A model generated the notes under the pieces. That model saw only the letters and a program-made list of their open reading frames with translations, was not told the origin of the DNA and searched no databases. 12,851 nucleotides of DNA. Source: Paraglomus occultum (taxonomy: Eukaryota; Glomeromycota; Glomeromycetes; Paraglomerales; Paraglomeraceae). This document shows, piece by piece, positions 9,499-12,851 of the stretch (positions are counted from its first letter, which is position 1; each line of letters starts with the position of its first letter). Where the stretch lies: the NCBI GenBank assembly GCA_910592205.1, contig CAJVPJ010001052.1:1-12851 (forward strand). Reading direction: 5' to 3'. Made by a program: the position numbers and the translations under genes.

Positions 9499-10848
9499 TC
9501 AAGTCCCATTACTGAACCCCCATTGGAATTTCATCTTCTCTACAGCCGCTGCAAATTTGTCGATATCCACAGTCTCCTCACAACTATCTAAATACTTGGT
9601 GTACACATCCAGTCCATGCATCGCCTGTCTTTTACTCGGAACACCGGCTGAATGATAGACAACCTTGTCTACTCCGGCCACCAACGCAGCAAAGAACTGT
9701 AATGTGGCCATGATAGGGATAGATCCACCATAAGCACCACAACCCCAATTACCTGTGTGAATAATGACTTTTGGAAAAGCAGCAGTATCGGGATTATGGG
9801 TAGTATGTTGGTTATTAGGATCGTGTGATCTAAGCAACACGCCTTTCTCGACCAAACTCTCATATCGTGCAGCAAGGAATCCCGTATATGCTGTCGACAA
9901 AATCTTCTTTATAGTCCCATATCCGTAATGTCCACTACCATATTTTGGCGCTTCCATTGCGATAATATTGCTAAAATATTCATTCCCATCGTTTTCTATT
10001 CTCTTATCAAACAATTCGGTAGCTCTAGTTACAACCTCGGGCTTTGCGATGGCAAACTGATTTCCATATAATCCGCCATACCGTCCCTCAGCATCATTAC
10101 GGTCAGTTTTGATTCGACAGCGTCGTTGTACTCCTCTGATCAGGATCGGTGTTGCGAGAGTTAATCCATCGGTTGTGTGAATCGTTGTAAGGGTTGCGGA
10201 TGAGAATGGAGTACTGCTGAGAGATTCACGGAGTGAGCAGAGGGCTGGATGTTCGAGACATTGGAGCTCGTCTTGAGCTAAAAGACGGCCAGAGTAATAG
10301 CCAAAGACGTGACTATTGATGAAGGAGAAAAAGCAGAAAATGAACAAATTTAATAACTAACCACCTAATCACTTTTCGGTAGAGGTAAGTTTCATTCCAA
10401 TCTTACATAAGTTTACTTACCAATCAGCAAAATTCAAATACCACACGACGGTATTATCATCCTCAGGCGGAACATAATCAAACATGTCATCTCTTATTTC
10501 AATTTCCATTTCTCGTTTGTCTATCTGTTTCGGAAGTTTAAACTGTCTCCAGCGCGAATATTCTAACTTACCTCGAAACGAATCATGCGCATCGGGACAT
10601 GATAAATTGTAAACTAATCTCTTGTTATGACATGTCCATCGGGGTGGATGTTTCATTACGAGTTCTTTTGCGTCAAAGCCATAATGGCTTTCGAGGTGTT
10701 TGTCTATGGTAGCAATGGTTTCGGCGATATCTATGTTGTTAGTCATTCGGAACGTTGAATATGCGCAGCCTGAGGAGAATAGGCAATGGAAGTTGGAATG
10801 TCTGCCAGGATGCGCAGAAATTAAAAGAGCTAAATACTTGCGTGACAT
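9499..10848 (-). CDS. Poly(ADP-ribose) glycohydrolase-like (macrodomain-like) protein
   Basis: Probable ADP-ribose-handling enzyme related to PARG; the exact reaction is inferred. Two exons, 10848-10421 and 10312-9499, are joined over a 108-base GT-AG intron with matching phase. The product is 413 aa from the ATG at 10848, or 379 aa from the in-frame ATG at 10746. Counting from the shorter start, seen: YGFDAKELVMKHPPRWTCHN early on, WYLNFAD running over the junction into FGYYSG and LLAQDE (119-124), the position of the PARG signature with its acidic catalytic pair, then GLYGNQFA, IAMEAPKYG and the glycine loop GNWGCGAYGG (296-305), which resembles the NWGCGAFGG loop of eukaryotic PARG. The canonical Gly-Gly-Gly of PARG is not present. 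The 34-residue extension between the two ATGs has no acidic residues and several basic ones, like a targeting peptide, but the conserved part begins near the second ATG. It lies downstream of the kinase gene on the same strand. The family is fairly clear, the activity is not. Confidence 0.7.
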
Positions 10849-12479
10849 TTCACATCATGTAAATTCCGCATGAATGCTTACATAAATTGCGTAGGTTGTA
10901 TCTAATGTTCGGTGGAGAATATACATTAGCTTTGTATCAACTACATTAACATAATACTTTGCCACATTCTTGACAATATAAATAATGTATTCATCCTCGC
11001 TTTGTGATAATAGCCATCATTTTATTTCTTACCTAGAATAGAATCGACGTTTTCATAATCATTCAATAAGATACAACAATTACCGTATTTCTTGGATCAG
11101 CACTTTTGTCCGTTATATCGAACAGAGAGTTTTATACGCTCATAATTGATTTTAGTTTTTAATGTGTTTATCTTAGTATCCACTCTCTTACACCAACAAC
11201 TCGATAATCCGTTGTAAGATGTGATTTTGGACTTGTACGTCAAACAATACTAGAGGTACGATAAATCGTTTCTTTTTCTTTTTCTTTTTTTTTATTTCGG
11301 AAAGGAAGAGGAGTTTATTACGGCAAATGCATCATCTGAGTGGATATACTGTATATGTTCAAAATGTCTTATTAAGATCCCCAAAATAAAACCGAGTTCA
11401 AATACAGTCGGTAAGGGACAAGTTGTATTATTACGGTTCACTTTCAGTAGGATCAAATTCAAGAAGATTATAGTCATCGCAATCGTACTTCATTAAACTA
11501 AAGCATTTTTCAGCTATAATTACATATGACATTTACTATAGCTACATACATTTTACTAGATTTGGTATGTCTCCCGCGCGACAAATAGAATTTACCATGA
11601 TGCTGCATTGCTCGCCGCGCAACCTACCGTTTTATTTTATGATTTTACATTAAAACATAATAACTTATCATTATCATGGAAGCTGCTTACATTAAGCGAC
11701 ATGTGCTGCACATGACAAGTTAGAAAATTATCCTGCTGGTACCAAACGTCCAAGTTTGAATAGCATAGCACAAGATTTTGAATCTACTCTTCGTGCTTTT
11801 AAAAGATGCTAAAATAGTGCGCCAAAAAAATAATAATAGATTTGAATTCGTCAAATTACCCCTAAAACCCTAAAATCTCAATTTTAAAGACTATTTACGG
11901 AACGACGATTTTTATAGCAATTCTATTTTACATCTCTTTTCTATTTGCATGCATCTGAACATCAAAAGTTATAAATTGCTCAAGAAAATTTTTACTTAGT
12001 AAAAAGTTTAACTTCGCCAATTACCCTCTACCTTAGATACTGTTCACTTATTAAACTACACTTCAGTAAGGGATTAAATATTCGAAAAGTACAACTAGTT
12101 ATCTTCATATGGTACAAAAGTCTTTGCGACCTACATAGTAAATACTAAATACGTACAGCAGCGCTTTTTGAAAAAAAAAATAAATTTCCGATACTTTTTT
12201 CCGATGAGTGTATGTGACATCAATACTGTAATTATTAAACTGTAGCCTTAAAATAATAACGAAACTAAATATATCATAACCTTTGTATACAAATTATAGT
12301 AACTAACATGATCGAAAAAAATCACTAATACTTTTTAGTACTTGCCGGGATAACTTGGAAATAATGAATAAAGTTGTATTAATCGTACTTTGTCGAGAAC
12401 ATATGTAAAAAGTAGGAAGCATATCATATTTATTGTAACTATTGGATAAAGCTTGTATACTGTAAATAAGCCCGCTGAA
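10849..12479. other. Long gene-poor AT-rich stretch
   Basis: About 1.6 kb between the kinase 3' end and the PARG-like start, both on the minus strand. No complete gene is visible. A plus-strand frame without ATG, about 11300-11490, reads EEFITANASSEWIYCICSKC and contains a small cysteine cluster; the opposite strand has a 61-codon ATG-less or poorly supported frame. These may be relics or chance. Positions 11820-12400 are AT-rich with many A and T runs and a near-palindrome at about 11988-12005. CCCTAAAA occurs twice near 11861-11876 but is too short to be a telomeric array. No transposon ends were recognised. Confidence 0.5.
11269..11297 (+). repeat. T-rich low-complexity tract, (TTTTTC)n-like
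   Basis: Short pyrimidine tract with TTTTTC units running into a T run. A simple repeat of replication-slippage type with no inferred role. Confidence 0.6.
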
Positions 12480-12851
12480 TTAAAAGTCTTCAAAAAGAGG
12501 TTGAGTCTCTAAATACAAGAAATGCTCGGTGTTAACATTGTAAATTGACTTTATACAATGCGTAACATACCTATAGCTGAATCCAAATCATAACTATTTC
12601 TCGGTTTAGGCAAATCTCCAGTATATAAGAATTTACTAGAGTATTTACTCTCTTTCTCGAGACGTGATAGCGGGTTTGCATCATTATGATATATAGTATT
12701 CCACACGTTGTTACCAGATATATCCGTTTTCACATTGAGAGTAAGATTGCAAAGATCGCTAAAAAGTCTCCTTGCACTTGGACGCTTATCAGGATCAGCA
12801 TCACAACACCGCTCGGCAAGTTTCTTGTATTCCTCTGGCGCAGAATCAGGC
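12480..12851 (-). CDS. Protein kinase, C-terminal end (partial)
   Basis: 3' end of a gene entering from the right edge. The exon from the edge to 12571 is followed by a GT-AG intron (12509-12570, 62 bases, donor GTATGT) and a last exon 12508-12480 encoding ETQPLFEDF and stop; about 102 residues are visible. The segment PEEYKKLAERCCDADPDKRP is the end of a kinase domain (subdomain XI, with the invariant Arg of KRP). It is followed by the terminal helix ARRLFSDL and a polar, unstructured tail with KPRNSYDLDSA. This arrangement, a tyrosine-kinase-like domain with a short polar tail, is typical of the large kinase families of arbuscular mycorrhizal fungi. The catalytic residues and any N-terminal domains lie outside the window, so activity and substrate cannot be judged. 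Without the intron the frame would end five residues later at a stop; the spliced form looks better. Confidence 0.85.

Noticed and set aside
11846-11880. CCCTAAAA written twice, resembling a telomere repeat
   Set aside because: Only two imperfect units inside ordinary AT-rich DNA; no array and no sequence end here.
11988-12005. Near-palindrome TTTTTACTTAGTAAAAA as a mobile element end
   Set aside because: Short AT-rich palindromes are common at this base composition; no partner end or target duplication was found.

Overview
The window is AT-rich nuclear DNA from a fungus. Genes are split by short GT-AG introns, mostly about 70-145 bases, and the set includes a fungal chitin synthase export chaperone (Chs7). 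The last gene is the 3' end of a protein kinase of a style abundant in arbuscular mycorrhizal fungi, so a Glomeromycotina-type genome is my best guess. That guess rests on gene style only, not on a marker gene. I see no prokaryotic features, CRISPR array, tRNA, rRNA or intact transposon.

Layout, left to right: (1) 1-1067, mostly non-coding, with one doubtful small ORF. (2) 1068-2572 minus, a DEDDy 3'-5' exonuclease in three exons. (3) 2573-3248, a divergent promoter region. (4) 3249-5521 plus, translation initiation factor eIF2 gamma in ten exons, 471 aa, completely reconstructed. (5) 5647-6920 minus, a membrane-anchored cytochrome b5-like (MAPR, neuferricin/CYB5D2-like) protein in six exons, convergent with eIF2 gamma and only 125 bases from it. 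(6) 6921-7312, a divergent promoter region with a long pyrimidine tract. (7) 7313-8752 plus, Chs7 in five exons, 336 aa, with an unusual tandem-repeat Gly/Tyr/Asn/His tail. (8) 8753-9498, mostly non-coding. (9) 9499-10848 minus, a poly(ADP-ribose) glycohydrolase-like protein in two exons. (10) 10849-12479, a long gene-poor stretch. (11) 12480 to the window edge, minus, the C-terminal end of a protein kinase.

These genes do not form a pathway. They are independent housekeeping and cell-biology genes: translation, nucleic acid trimming, haem/sterol-associated membrane function, cell wall, ADP-ribose metabolism and signalling. The multi-exon models were built by joining exons so that reading phase and family motifs both continue across each GT-AG junction. 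All junctions of eIF2 gamma, Chs7 and the MAPR core agree on both counts. I found no clear new multi-gene system. The points most worth a second look are the Chs7 repeat tail, the divergent active-site loop and charged N-terminal extension of the PARG-like protein, and a stop-free, in-frame intron placed just before the exonuclease catalytic motif.
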